Shown: positions 7,595 to 15,541 of the stretch, piece after piece
How the letters are laid out: each line of letters starts with the position of its first letter
How positions within the stretch are numbered: the first letter of the stretch is position 1
Origin: an uncultured Prevotella sp.
GTDB lineage: Bacteria; Bacteroidota; Bacteroidia; Bacteroidales; Bacteroidaceae
Direction: 5' to 3'
Assembly (NCBI GenBank): GCA_947302435.1
Contig: CAMYVQ010000024.1
Span: 1-36,921, forward strand
Length of the DNA stretch: 36,921 nucleotides
The notes under the pieces: generated by a model
What the model saw: only the letters and a program-made list of their open reading frames with translations
The model's database searches: none
Told to the model about the DNA's origin: nothing
Position numbers and translations under genes: made by a program

Positions 7595-9265
7595 ATGAAG
7601 AGTCACATCCACATCATATTTCTTTGCTTATGCCTGATGTTGTCAAGCATGCCCACCAAAGCACAAACCATCAGCCCCCCTTCACCCAAACATGAGATTC
7701 GCGCCGTATGGCTGGCCACCATCGGCGGTATTGACTGGCCGTACTCGTATCAGGAAGAAAAACAAAAGGAAGAACTCAGGCAAACACTCGACAAGCTGAA
7801 GCATTCCGGCATCAACACCGTCTTATTACAAACGCGGGTAAGAGGGACGACAATATATCCCTCCCATCTGGAACCTTGGGACAAATGCATGACCGGAGTA
7901 CCCGGAAAAGCCCCCAATTACGACCCTTTACAGTTTGCCATTGACGAATGCCACAACCGAGGCATGCAGCTCCATGCCTGGGTGGTCACTCTCCCGGTTG
8001 GGAAATGGAACAAGTTGGGTTGCACACACCTCAGACAGGAACACCCCCAGCTTATTACAAAGATCGGCGAAGAGGGATACTTGAACCCGGAGAAGGAGGA
8101 TACGGGTGATTATCTCGCCAAAATCTGTCAGGAAATCGTAACGGCATACGATGTCGACGGCATCCACCTCGACTACATCCGATACCCCGAAAAATGGAAA
8201 CTGCGTACACCGCGTTCTGAAGGAAGAGCCAACATCACAAACATTGTGCGCAAGATCTATACCAGCGTGAAAGCCCTCAAGCCATGGGTGATGATGTCCT
8301 GCTCACCCATTGGCAAATATGATGACCTGCTGCGCTATCCGTCCAACGGATGGAATGCCCGTACCACCGTATGCCAGGACGCACAACAATGGATGAAAGA
8401 AGGCATTATGGATGCCTTGTTCCCGATGATGTATTTCCGGGACAACAATTTCTTTCCCTTTGCCATCGACTGGAACGAACGCTCCTACGGACGCATCGTC
8501 GTTCCGGGACTTGGCATCTATTTCCTCGACCCGAAAGAGGGGAGATGGATCTTGGATGATGTGGAGCGCCAGCTCAATGTGATTCGCGGGTTGGGCATGG
8601 GGCATTGCCATTTCCGTTCAAAGTTCTTTACCGACAACACAAAAGGAATCTACGACCTGGGATGCTGGTTCAACGCCACCCCGGCACTTATACCCCCAAT
8701 GACATGGCAGTCGGACAAACAGCCAGCCAGTCCATCGTCTGTTTCCCTTCGTAATGGAGTGCTCAGATGGGAAGTCGACAACACCACCACCTCGCAAGAC
8801 CTATACCTATTATATAATATATATGCGTCCAAGACTTACCCCGTTGACATCACCAAGGCCGAAAACCTGATGGTCACACGATGGAAGGAAAAGCAGCTGC
8901 ATGTCCAAGAAGGATTGTATTATGCCGTCACGGCACAAGACCGATACGGACAGGAGAGTGCCCCTTGCCAATCGGTTAGGGACACAGACCTGTCACCACA
9001 CACGAACTATCCCATTCACCCTACCATATCGTCGGGCAAAATCCTCCTCCCCAAAAAAGAATCCACGTTCGATGCCAGCTATGTGGTGATAGCAAACCTA
9101 CAGGGACGCGCCGTCAGCGCCCATCCATACAAAGAGGACTCCATCTACATTGCGCATCTTCCTGAAGGAATGTACCAAATACGGGCGTACGACCCGAAAG
9201 GAAGGAACCACAGGATCGGGTTCTTCAGTTTCAAGCGCAAAAAGACAGCTTCCCCCAATCAATAA
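7595..9265 (+). CDS. Secreted GHL10/DUF187 family glycoside hydrolase with sorting-like tail
   Basis: 556 residues. The N-terminal signal peptide ends near SMPTKAQ (about residue 24). The core is a GHL10 (DUF187, YngK/DigH-like) TIM barrel from about 34 to 370: EIRAVWLATIGGIDWP, INTVLLQTRVRGTTIYPS, then the conserved VDGIHLDYIRYP strand with the likely acidic catalytic residues, and MMYFRDN. Relatives bind or cleave denuded peptidoglycan strands in E. coli, so a cell-wall role is plausible. A FnIII-like segment follows (about 380-470). The C-terminus (VVIANLQGRAVS..GMYQIRAYDPKGR) resembles a type IX sorting domain. trmH follows after 12 bases. Confidence 0.85.
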   Translation: MKSHIHIIFLCLCLMLSSMPTKAQTISPPSPKHEIRAVWLATIGGIDWPYSYQEEKQKEELRQTLDKLKHSGINTVLLQTRVRGTTIYPSHLEPWDKCMTGVPGKAPNYDPLQFAIDECHNRGMQLHAWVVTLPVGKWNKLGCTHLRQEHPQLITKIGEEGYLNPEKEDTGDYLAKICQEIVTAYDVDGIHLDYIRYPEKWKLRTPRSEGRANITNIVRKIYTSVKALKPWVMMSCSPIGKYDDLLRYPSNGWNARTTVCQDAQQWMKEGIMDALFPMMYFRDNNFFPFAIDWNERSYGRIVVPGLGIYFLDPKEGRWILDDVERQLNVIRGLGMGHCHFRSKFFTDNTKGIYDLGCWFNATPALIPPMTWQSDKQPASPSSVSLRNGVLRWEVDNTTTSQDLYLLYNIYASKTYPVDITKAENLMVTRWKEKQLHVQEGLYYAVTAQDRYGQESAPCQSVRDTDLSPHTNYPIHPTISSGKILLPKKESTFDASYVVIANLQGRAVSAHPYKEDSIYIAHLPEGMYQIRAYDPKGRNHRIGFFSFKRKKTASPNQ

Positions 9266-9277
9266 CCCATCAATGAC

Positions 9278-10066
9278 ATGAATCTCATTGAACTCTCCTC
9301 ACTCAGCCATCCCGATGTGGCATGCTACAGCAAACTCACTGAAGCCCAGCTACGCCAAACCGATGGCGGCCTCTTCATTGCCGAAAGCCCCAAAGTCATT
9401 CACGTGGCACTCAATGCAGGATTCAAGCCTGTCTCCCTGCTTTGCGAAAGACGACACATCAACGGCGATGCCGCCTCGATCATTGAACGTTGCGGCAATA
9501 TTCCCGTCTATACCGGGGAGCGTGACCTATTAGCGGAACTCACAGGCTACACCCTGACACGCGGCGTCCTATGCGCCATGCAACGCCCGGCGATGCCTCC
9601 CATAGAGGAGATTTGTCGCCATGCCCGACGAGTAGTGGTTATACAGGGCGTTTCAGACACGACCAACATTGGTGCCATTTTCCGCTCGGCAGCCGCCCTT
9701 GGTATCGATGCGGTCCTATTGACCAACGACTCATGCGACCCACTCAACCGGCGTTCCGTCCGCGTGTCAATGGGATCAGTGTTCCTTGTGCCATGGACAT
9801 GGACAGATGCCTCGTTGACAGAGTTGCGAAGTCTCGGTTTCCGCACAGCCGCCATGGCCCTTTCCGACAATTCCATCTCCTTGGACAATCCCTGCCTGAA
9901 ACAAGAACCGAAACTGGCCATCATCATGGGAACAGAAGGGGACGGCCTACCCCACTCCGCCATCGAAAACGCCGACTATGTGGTACGCATCCCGATGTCG
10001 CACCAAGTAGACTCACTGAACGTCGCTGCCGCCGCTGCGGTGGCCTTTTGGGAGCTTCGCGCTTGA
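9278..10066 (+). CDS. TrmH/SpoU family RNA methyltransferase
   Basis: A cytoplasmic S-adenosylmethionine-dependent 2'-O-ribose methyltransferase acting on tRNA or rRNA. 262 residues: an N-terminal substrate-binding part (FIAESPKVIHVAL) and a C-terminal knotted SPOUT domain with motif 1 DTTNIGAIFRSAAALGIDAV, motif 2 LAIIMGTEGDGLPHSAIENA and motif 3 VRIPMSHQVDSLNVAAAAAV. The last two motifs form the deep trefoil knot and SAM pocket. Lying 12 bases after the GHL10 gene, it is probably co-transcribed with it. The target base cannot be told from sequence, so no symbol is given. Confidence 0.9.
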   Translation: MNLIELSSLSHPDVACYSKLTEAQLRQTDGGLFIAESPKVIHVALNAGFKPVSLLCERRHINGDAASIIERCGNIPVYTGERDLLAELTGYTLTRGVLCAMQRPAMPPIEEICRHARRVVVIQGVSDTTNIGAIFRSAAALGIDAVLLTNDSCDPLNRRSVRVSMGSVFLVPWTWTDASLTELRSLGFRTAAMALSDNSISLDNPCLKQEPKLAIIMGTEGDGLPHSAIENADYVVRIPMSHQVDSLNVAAAAAVAFWELRA

Positions 10067-10123
10067 TTCATGTCAAGCAAAATATCAAAAAGTAAGTTTT
10101 TTAGCAAAAAAGTTGATAAAATG

Positions 10124-10154
10124 TTTGTTATTTTGATTTTTTGATTTACCTTTG
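10124..10154 (+). promoter_or_regulatory. Bacteroidetes-type promoter of gdhA
   Basis: TTTG (10124-10127), 19 bases, TACCTTTG (10147-10154). The start codon is 60 bases further on. One of the best consensus matches in the window, fitting a highly expressed gene. Confidence 0.65.
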
Positions 10155-10213
10155 CAACAGAAATCAAACAAAAAGCATAAATTAGTTCAATTTCATTCAA
10201 AAGTAAAAAGATT

Positions 10214-11551
10214 ATGAATGCAGCAAAAGTTGTAGAAGATCTCAAAGTGAGATTCCCCAATGAGCCTGAGTACATTCAGGCAGTGAGCCAGGTTCTTCCC
10301 ACCATCGAAGAAGAGTACAACAAGCATCCCGAGTTTGAAAAGTACAATCTGATTGAGCGCCTTTGCATCCCCGACCGCGTCCTCGAGTTCCGTGTGACAT
10401 GGGTTGACGACAAGGGCAACATTCAGACCAACATGGGCTACCGCATTCAGCACAACAACGCCATTGGCCCGTACAAAGGTGGTCTTCGCTATCACAAGAG
10501 TGTAAACCTGGGTATCCTGAAGTTCCTGGCTTTCGAGCAGACCTTCAAGAACTCTCTGACAACCCTGCCTATGGGTGGTGCCAAGGGTGGTTCAGACTTC
10601 TCTCCCCGTGGCAAGAGCGACGCTGAGGTGATGCGCTTCTGCCAGGCATTCATGAACGAGCTGTACCGCGTGATCGGTCCCGATGAGGACGTTCCCGCTG
10701 GTGATATCGGTGTCGGTGGCCGCGAGGTTGGCTATCTGTTCGGACAGTACAAGAAGCTCACCCACCAGTTCCAGGGCGTGCTCACAGGTAAGGGCATCCC
10801 CTTCGGCGGTTCGCTGATCCGTCCTGAGGCTACTGGTTACGGTACCGTATATTTCCTCTGCTCTATGCTTGCTACCCGCAACATCGACATCAAGGGTAAG
10901 AAGGTGCTGATCTCTGGTGCTGGTAACGTGGCTCAGTATGCTGCTGAGAAGTGTCTGCAGCTGGGTGCTATCCCCATGACCATGTCTGACTCTGACGGTT
11001 ACATCTTCGATCCCGATGGTATCGATCGCGCTAAGCTCGACTACATCATGGAGCTGAAGAACGTGGAGCGCGGACGTATCAAGGAGTATGTCGAGGAGTA
11101 TCCGACAGCCAAGTACTACGAGGGCAAGCGCCCCTGGTATGAGAAGGCCGACATCGCCCTGCCTTGCGCTACTCAGAACGAGATCAACGGCGACGAGGCT
11201 CAGGCCCTGGTGAACAACGGTATCATCGCTGTTGCTGAGGGTGCTAACATGCCTTCACTGCCCGAGGCTATCAAGATCTTCCAGGATAACAAGCTGTTGT
11301 ATGCTCCTGGTAAGGCTTCTAACGCTGGTGGTGTATCAGTATCAGGTCTTGAGATGTCGCAGAACTCTGAGCGTCTCAGCTGGACAGCCAAGGAGGTTGA
11401 CGACTATCTGAAGCGCATCATGAACGACATTCACGAGAACTGTGTGAAGTACGGCACTGAGAAGGACGGCTATATCAACTACGTGAAGGGTGCCAATGTA
11501 GCAGGCTTCATGAAGGTTGCCAAGGCCATGATGGCTCAGGGAATTGTGTAA
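10214..11551 (+). CDS. gdhA: Glutamate dehydrogenase, probably NADP-dependent
   Basis: Interconverts 2-oxoglutarate plus ammonia and glutamate; the hexameric class I enzyme of about 445 residues is usually the NADPH assimilatory form. Motifs include GPYKGGLRYHKSVN (substrate lysine), LPMGGAKGGSDFSPRGKSDAEVMRFCQ (catalytic lysine), PAGDIGVGGREVGYLFGQY, and the dinucleotide-binding VLISGAGNVAQYAAEKCLQLGA. Codon use in the second half shifts to GGT/GCT/CGC-rich codons, as seen also in rpsA and typical of strongly expressed genes. It is monocistronic, with a good upstream promoter and a strong terminator directly after it. Confidence 0.95.
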   Translation: MNAAKVVEDLKVRFPNEPEYIQAVSQVLPTIEEEYNKHPEFEKYNLIERLCIPDRVLEFRVTWVDDKGNIQTNMGYRIQHNNAIGPYKGGLRYHKSVNLGILKFLAFEQTFKNSLTTLPMGGAKGGSDFSPRGKSDAEVMRFCQAFMNELYRVIGPDEDVPAGDIGVGGREVGYLFGQYKKLTHQFQGVLTGKGIPFGGSLIRPEATGYGTVYFLCSMLATRNIDIKGKKVLISGAGNVAQYAAEKCLQLGAIPMTMSDSDGYIFDPDGIDRAKLDYIMELKNVERGRIKEYVEEYPTAKYYEGKRPWYEKADIALPCATQNEINGDEAQALVNNGIIAVAEGANMPSLPEAIKIFQDNKLLYAPGKASNAGGVSVSGLEMSQNSERLSWTAKEVDDYLKRIMNDIHENCVKYGTEKDGYINYVKGANVAGFMKVAKAMMAQGIV

Positions 11552-11589
11552 TGGTGCTGGAAAACAACACATAACACAATATAAACAAC

Positions 11590-11623
11590 AACTGGAGGGT
11601 GTCGGTACGCCCTCCAGTTTTTT
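11590..11623 (+). terminator. Rho-independent terminator of gdhA
   Basis: AACTGGAGGG (11590-11599) pairs perfectly with CCCTCCAGTT (11610-11619), with a 10-base loop, followed by a run of T. Confidence 0.9.
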
Positions 11624-11671
11624 ATGTTTTTTAAAAGGGAAAACGCGCTTTGCTTTTCCGCTATAGGAAAA

Positions 11672-12580
11672 TCAGCGAAGGCGCAAGCCATCGCCCACCT
11701 TGATTCTATAGTCGGGCGAAAGTCCATTCATTTTGTAAAGTGATTTCAATCGAATGCCGTACATCTGTGAAATGCTATACATGGACTCACCGGCTTTTAT
11801 GTAGTGAAGCCTGTCCTCATACTCTTTCGGAGCATTAGGACGCTTTTTCATCAGCCAGACGATTTCGCCCTCAAGAAGAGAATCGTCTTTGTCACGATCA
11901 TTGTAACGGGCAAGCTTCTTATATGACACTTCCATTTCGGCAGCAATCGAGCGGAACGAATCGCCCTTGTTGGCAATCACATAATAATTATCATTATATT
12001 TTTTTATCGGATGCAGCATCCGCCCGTAAGTACCTTTGTCTTTGGTATGTTTGGCAAGGGTCTTATCGTAGGTCTTGGCCGTGTCATAACGGTCGAGCTT
12101 GTACAACTGGATCAGCTCAATCAGCTTACTGGCATATTGCGGATTAGTGGCATAGCCGGCAGTCTTCAGTCCCCGTGCCCAACCCTTATAGTCAGTTCGC
12201 TTCAGCTTGAAAAGGGATTTGTACCGCTGACTTTCAGACAAGAAACGGGAGTGGTCGTCAAACGATTCGTACACCGTCTTATAAGCCCTGAAGCATTCGT
12301 TTCTGGCATCATCATCCTGATGGATAGTCGCCCCTAACCAATCATGACATTTGATTCCGAAATGGTTGTTGCCTCTTCTGGCCAACTCACTTTTACCTGC
12401 CCCTGATTCGTAGAGGCCTTGCGCCAACGTAATTGATGCGGGAATCTTCCAGCGGTGCATTTGCTCAATGGCAATATCCTTGTACTGGTCAATATACAGC
12501 TGGTATTCCTGATTCCAACGTATCTGTCCATGAGCCATCACAGACAGGAAAAGTGCTACAGAAAGGAAGAGTTTTCTCAT
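11672..12580 (-). CDS. Secreted glucosaminidase (FlgJ-like) with two LysM domains
   Basis: Likely a periplasmic or outer-membrane peptidoglycan hydrolase of 302 residues. The signal peptide is MRKLFLSVALFLSVMAHGQ. The glucosaminidase (GH73-type) domain spans about 30-175: SITLAQGLYESGAGKSELAR, with the likely catalytic Glu in YESG, then NNHFGIKC and GYATNPQYASKLIELI. Two LysM repeats follow, at about 203-248 (VIANKGDSFRSIAAEMEVSY) and 256-302 (YIKAGESMYSISQMYGI). The pairing of a GH73 domain with LysM suggests binding and trimming of septal wall. It diverges from cdd. It ends 49 bases beyond the gdhA terminator, which may serve both genes. Confidence 0.9.
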   Translation of the reverse strand: MRKLFLSVALFLSVMAHGQIRWNQEYQLYIDQYKDIAIEQMHRWKIPASITLAQGLYESGAGKSELARRGNNHFGIKCHDWLGATIHQDDDARNECFRAYKTVYESFDDHSRFLSESQRYKSLFKLKRTDYKGWARGLKTAGYATNPQYASKLIELIQLYKLDRYDTAKTYDKTLAKHTKDKGTYGRMLHPIKKYNDNYYVIANKGDSFRSIAAEMEVSYKKLARYNDRDKDDSLLEGEIVWLMKKRPNAPKEYEDRLHYIKAGESMYSISQMYGIRLKSLYKMNGLSPDYRIKVGDGLRLR

Positions 12581-12600
12581 TATAAATATTTTTTCTTGTG

Positions 12601-12638
12601 CAAAAGTAATGTTTTTCGGTGATATTTTACTATTTTTG
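12601..12638. promoter_or_regulatory. Divergent promoter region, LysM glucosaminidase / cdd
   Basis: On the minus strand TACTTTTG at 12608-12601 lies 21 bases from the glucosaminidase ATG. On the plus strand TATTTTTG at 12631-12638 lies 20 bases before the cdd ATG at 12659. The -33 positions are poor for both, so RNA polymerases may compete for the 22 bases between. Confidence 0.5.
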
Positions 12639-12658
12639 CATCAGAAATATTGAACAAC

Positions 12659-13132
12659 ATGGAAGAACTAACACTTAAATCTAAGATTTTGGCATGTCAG
12701 ATGGAAGAACTGACCGCCGAAGAGCAACAATTAACCCAATTGGCCATCAAGCAGACCGAGTGCTCATACGCCCCCCATTCCCACTTCCACGTAGGTGCCG
12801 CCCTGCTGCTTGAAAGCGGAAAAATGATTGTCGGCTGCAATCAGGAAAACGCCGTGCTGCCTGCCGGTATCTGTGCGGAGCGTTCTGCCATTTTCTCTGC
12901 CGGCGCCCAATATCCCAACGATGCCATCACCACCCTTGCCATTGCGGCACGCAACACGAAAGGACAATTGACAGAAGAGCCTGTCAGTCCTTGTGGCATT
13001 TGCCGTCAAGTGATTGTAGAAGCCGAGACCCGCTTCCATCACCAAATCAAAATCCTGCTCTACGGCACGAAGCGAATCTACGTGGTAGAAGGCATCGGGC
13101 AACTGATGCCGCTGACGTTCTCAGAGTTCTGA
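12659..13132 (+). CDS. cdd: Cytidine deaminase
   Basis: Deaminates cytidine and deoxycytidine to uridine and deoxyuridine in pyrimidine salvage. The zinc site is complete: CAERSAIF (Cys and catalytic Glu; HAE in other forms) and PCGICRQ (two Cys), the arrangement of the homotetrameric enzyme. At about 157 residues it is longer than the ~130-residue Bacillus form because of an N-terminal helical extension, usual in Bacteroidales. I start at ATG 12659; an in-frame TTG at 12650 would add three residues and has no support. It converges with the lipoprotein gene, with only one base between the stop codons. Confidence 0.93.
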   Translation: MEELTLKSKILACQMEELTAEEQQLTQLAIKQTECSYAPHSHFHVGAALLLESGKMIVGCNQENAVLPAGICAERSAIFSAGAQYPNDAITTLAIAARNTKGQLTEEPVSPCGICRQVIVEAETRFHHQIKILLYGTKRIYVVEGIGQLMPLTFSEF

Positions 13133-13133
13133 T

Positions 13134-14477
13134 TCAACGGTAGCATCCCAGTCCCTTCGCTGTTGAGAGTGAATCGAGATGAAAATCATACTTCAGGTTT
13201 TCTTCGTCGATAAGCATAAAGTGTTTCTTCCCCTGAATCTCGTCTGTTGGCTTCTCCCAGATAATATTTTTGAAATGTACGCTATCGTCGACCTCGGGTG
13301 TACGAAGCAGACAATTCTCAAAATCATAATTGAAAGCAGCCTCCTCAGCATTCTGCGTACCCATCAGCTCGTCGTCGGCATAACCCGTTAGGATAGAATT
13401 CTTACAGCTGAATGTTTCCAAAGGATAAGGGTTGTTTTCATAGCTGTTGAAAAAACGAATAGCCACACCGCGTTCGGCTTTAAAGGGATAAAACTGAGCC
13501 ACTGTACACCCTTCCAAAAGCACCGCACCGCCGTATGCTACGATGCAATCGCCCTCTGTGTTTGTAATCTGACAATCCTTCAATCCCACGTATGCGTTCA
13601 GCAATTGCAGGCCGATTCCCTTGCAATTATGCACCACTGACCTTTCCATGTAGAGCCGCTGATTGTCATTACCAAGCCGAGCCGAGTCACAGATCACGGC
13701 ATTCATGGCGTTGCGAATCTCTGTATCGACCATGTAATTGCCCGTGGAAGAAGAATAGAAATGAAGTCCCCTCCACTGTCCGCTGACACGATCGTAAGGA
13801 AGATAGTCGAACATGTGATCCAGACGGTCGCCCCGCATCAGCACACTATCGGTGATGAGATTTCCAAAGACATCGATACCCGCCCCATCATGGAAATACA
13901 ACTGACTCTTGTTAATGGTCAGCTTCACTCCCTCTGCAACAACCATGACACCATAGATGACGATGGGCTTTACCGATTGGATCACCGTGTCTTTGGTAAT
14001 GACCTTATTGCGTAGCATGACCGCATCCCAGGCATAGCCTCTCAGTACCACGTTCTGCTCAACACCACTTTCCAATCTGAATACAAGATCATCCTGCACC
14101 TGTCGCGCCATATCCAGATTCTCTTCAGGAGCCGTCAGTTCCACAAACACACGGATGCTGTCGCCTTTGCGCACCTCAAGGTCGTTGACAATAGAACCCA
14201 GAGAATTGTCGAGATAAGAACCATCGACATTCACGCGAAAGCCCGTCTGATTACCATGTTTCAGCCTCACGGAAGAAATGCGTATGCCATCACTGGAATG
14301 ATTATACACCCAAAAGGTATAGGTCGACGAACCGACGGTAGAGAATATGGTGTCCATCTTCACCGTATCGACAGAGAAAGTCAGCCTTGCCGAAGGACTG
14401 GACGTGAAAGAGTCGTTATCCGAGCACGCCATCAACAAGGCACAAATGGCGAAGAACAAAAAAATCCGTTTCATCAT
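13134..14477 (-). CDS. Lipoprotein with right-handed beta-helix-like repeats
   Basis: A 447-residue surface or periplasmic lipoprotein. The lipobox is LLMAC, with the acylated Cys near residue 18, followed by SDNDS. Residues about 30-150 form an Ig-like or CARDB-like region (FWVYNHSSDGIRISSVRL). From about 175 to 400 there are short repeated strands with the pattern of parallel beta-helix proteins (LTINKSQLYFHDGAGIDVFG, VGLKDCQITNTEGDCIVAYGGAVLLEGC). No catalytic residues are evident, so a polysaccharide-binding or structural role is only a guess. It is 41 bases downstream of the rubrerythrin gene on the same strand and might share its transcript. Confidence 0.75.
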   Translation of the reverse strand: MMKRIFLFFAICALLMACSDNDSFTSSPSARLTFSVDTVKMDTIFSTVGSSTYTFWVYNHSSDGIRISSVRLKHGNQTGFRVNVDGSYLDNSLGSIVNDLEVRKGDSIRVFVELTAPEENLDMARQVQDDLVFRLESGVEQNVVLRGYAWDAVMLRNKVITKDTVIQSVKPIVIYGVMVVAEGVKLTINKSQLYFHDGAGIDVFGNLITDSVLMRGDRLDHMFDYLPYDRVSGQWRGLHFYSSSTGNYMVDTEIRNAMNAVICDSARLGNDNQRLYMERSVVHNCKGIGLQLLNAYVGLKDCQITNTEGDCIVAYGGAVLLEGCTVAQFYPFKAERGVAIRFFNSYENNPYPLETFSCKNSILTGYADDELMGTQNAEEAAFNYDFENCLLRTPEVDDSVHFKNIIWEKPTDEIQGKKHFMLIDEENLKYDFHLDSLSTAKGLGCYR

Positions 14478-14518
14478 ATTGACAAAACGGACTTTTAATA
14501 TAATTATTGTGTATTCGA

Positions 14519-15076
14519 TTACTTACCGAAATAACGCTTCAGCAAGCCTGCAAAACCTGCGCCGTGACGGGCCTCGTCCTTAGCCATCTCATGAACAGTG
14601 TCGTGAATGGCATCGAAACCGGCAGCTTTGGCGTTCTTGGCAATACGGAACTTATCCTCGCAAGCGCCAGCCTCGGCAGCGGCACGCTTCTCCAGATTGG
14701 TCTTGGTATCCCATACGCACTCACCCAGCAACTCAGCGAAACGGCTGGCATGGTCAGCCTCCTCAAATGCATAGCGCTTGAAAGCCTCTGCAATTTCGGG
14801 ATAGCCCTCACGGTCGGCCTGGCGAGCCATGGCCAGATACATACCGACCTCGCCACATTCACCATTGAAATGGTTGCGCAAGTCGTTGATCATTTCCTCA
14901 CTTACACCCTCAGGCTTGCCGTCGCCAATCTTATGCACGGTGGCGTAGGTCATGTCGGCATCGTCCTTCAATTCTGAGAACTTAGAGGCTGGAGCCTTAC
15001 AGATGGGGCACTTTTCGGGAGCTGCATCGCCTTCGTAGATATATCCACAAACGGCGCAAATAAACTTTTTCTTCAT
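14519..15076 (-). CDS. Rubrerythrin with N-terminal rubredoxin domain
   Basis: Reduces hydrogen peroxide in the cytoplasm of anaerobes. The 185-residue protein starts with a rubredoxin domain: [10 protein letters not shown] and [11 protein letters not shown] give the four iron-binding Cys (about 8, 11, 24, 27). A ferritin-like four-helix bundle follows, with diiron ligands in [23 protein letters not shown] and KDEARHG. The rubredoxin-first order is that of 'reverse' rubrerythrins, NADH peroxidase components in clostridia. It has its own promoter (15122-15153) and is the first gene of a possible two-gene leftward unit with the beta-helix lipoprotein. Confidence 0.93.
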   Translation of the reverse strand: MKKKFICAVCGYIYEGDAAPEKCPICKAPASKFSELKDDADMTYATVHKIGDGKPEGVSEEMINDLRNHFNGECGEVGMYLAMARQADREGYPEIAEAFKRYAFEEADHASRFAELLGECVWDTKTNLEKRAAAEAGACEDKFRIAKNAKAAGFDAIHDTVHEMAKDEARHGAGFAGLLKRYFGK

Positions 15077-15121
15077 AAACTAATTTAACAATTGTTGTTT
15101 TTAGGTAATAATTTACTTTTG

Positions 15122-15153
15122 CAAATTTAGCGAGAAAAAAATTAATCCGCAAA
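15122..15153 (-). promoter_or_regulatory. Bacteroidetes-type promoter of the rubrerythrin gene
   Basis: On the minus strand TTTG (15153-15150), 20 bases, TAAATTTG (15129-15122), 45 bases before the rubrerythrin ATG. It abuts a rightward TACTTTTG at 15114-15121, back to back. Confidence 0.6.
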
Positions 15154-15365
15154 TTTTTTCCCATTTAGTTTTGTTATTTAGATACATTCTTGAATCATGT
15201 ATCAACTGTATTGACAAGTCGAAGTAAAAATACTTTTTACGACAAGCAATCATACCGTTTGCTACGATGAAGGAAAAACAATCAATATTTGACAGCAAAC
15301 AACCTTTATGCAACAAAATTAGTTAAATAAACATAAATCGAAAGAAGGTGACACGATATAAACTC

Positions 15366-15394
15366 TTGATTTTCAGGAAAAAGAAGTAACTTTG
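15366..15394 (+). promoter_or_regulatory. Probable rpsA promoter
   Basis: TTG (15366-15368), 18 bases, TAACTTTG (15387-15394). The start site would fall near 15400, leaving a leader of about 140 nt before rpsA. Confidence 0.5.
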
Positions 15395-15430
15395 CAGCCG
15401 TTTTGCCACAATGGTAGAACAATGGGAGGA

Positions 15431-15526
15431 TGAACAGGCGCAGACTCTCATCACAAAAATATGTCTAACCCTTAAAAAACTGGTTTGATAAACGTCTGTT
15501 CAAACCGCCGTCTCTTTGGAAGAGAC
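15431..15526 (+). promoter_or_regulatory. Structured rpsA leader (candidate r-protein leader RNA)
   Basis: Three parts: the 17-nt block TGAACAGGCGCAGACTC (15431-15447), identical to the core of the trpG-trpD element; a hairpin GGTTTGA (15482-15488) with TCAAACC (15500-15506); and a hairpin GTCTCTT (15510-15516) with AAGAGAC (15520-15526) and a 3-base loop, 15 bases before the ATG. Ribosomal protein S1 represses its own translation in enterobacteria, so a regulatory leader is plausible. The stems are seen directly; the function is inferred. Confidence 0.5.
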
Positions 15527-15541
15527 AAACAATAAAATTTT

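Larger units (their letters stand above)
15077..15541. other. 465-bp intergenic region between rubrerythrin and rpsA
   Basis: Holds the leftward rubrerythrin promoter, a rightward -7 motif TACTTTTG (15114-15121), the rpsA promoter and a structured rpsA leader. Between about 15155 and 15360 I see only AT-rich sequence, with a 19-codon frame (15267-15326) that has no other support. The rightward motif at 15114 would give a transcript running 420 bases before rpsA, so an unannotated small RNA or a very long second rpsA leader is possible. Confidence 0.5.

Noticed and set aside
12650..12658. TTG start nine bases upstream of cdd
   Set aside because: The ATG at 12659 is in better context and gives the expected N-terminus.
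15113..15316. A 67-codon minus-strand frame upstream of the rubrerythrin gene
   Set aside because: It runs through the rubrerythrin promoter and has no family resemblance.
15267..15326. Small frame MKEKQSIFDSKQPLCNKIS
   Set aside because: No ribosome site, no Trp/amino-acid run, no terminator after it; chance in AT-rich sequence.
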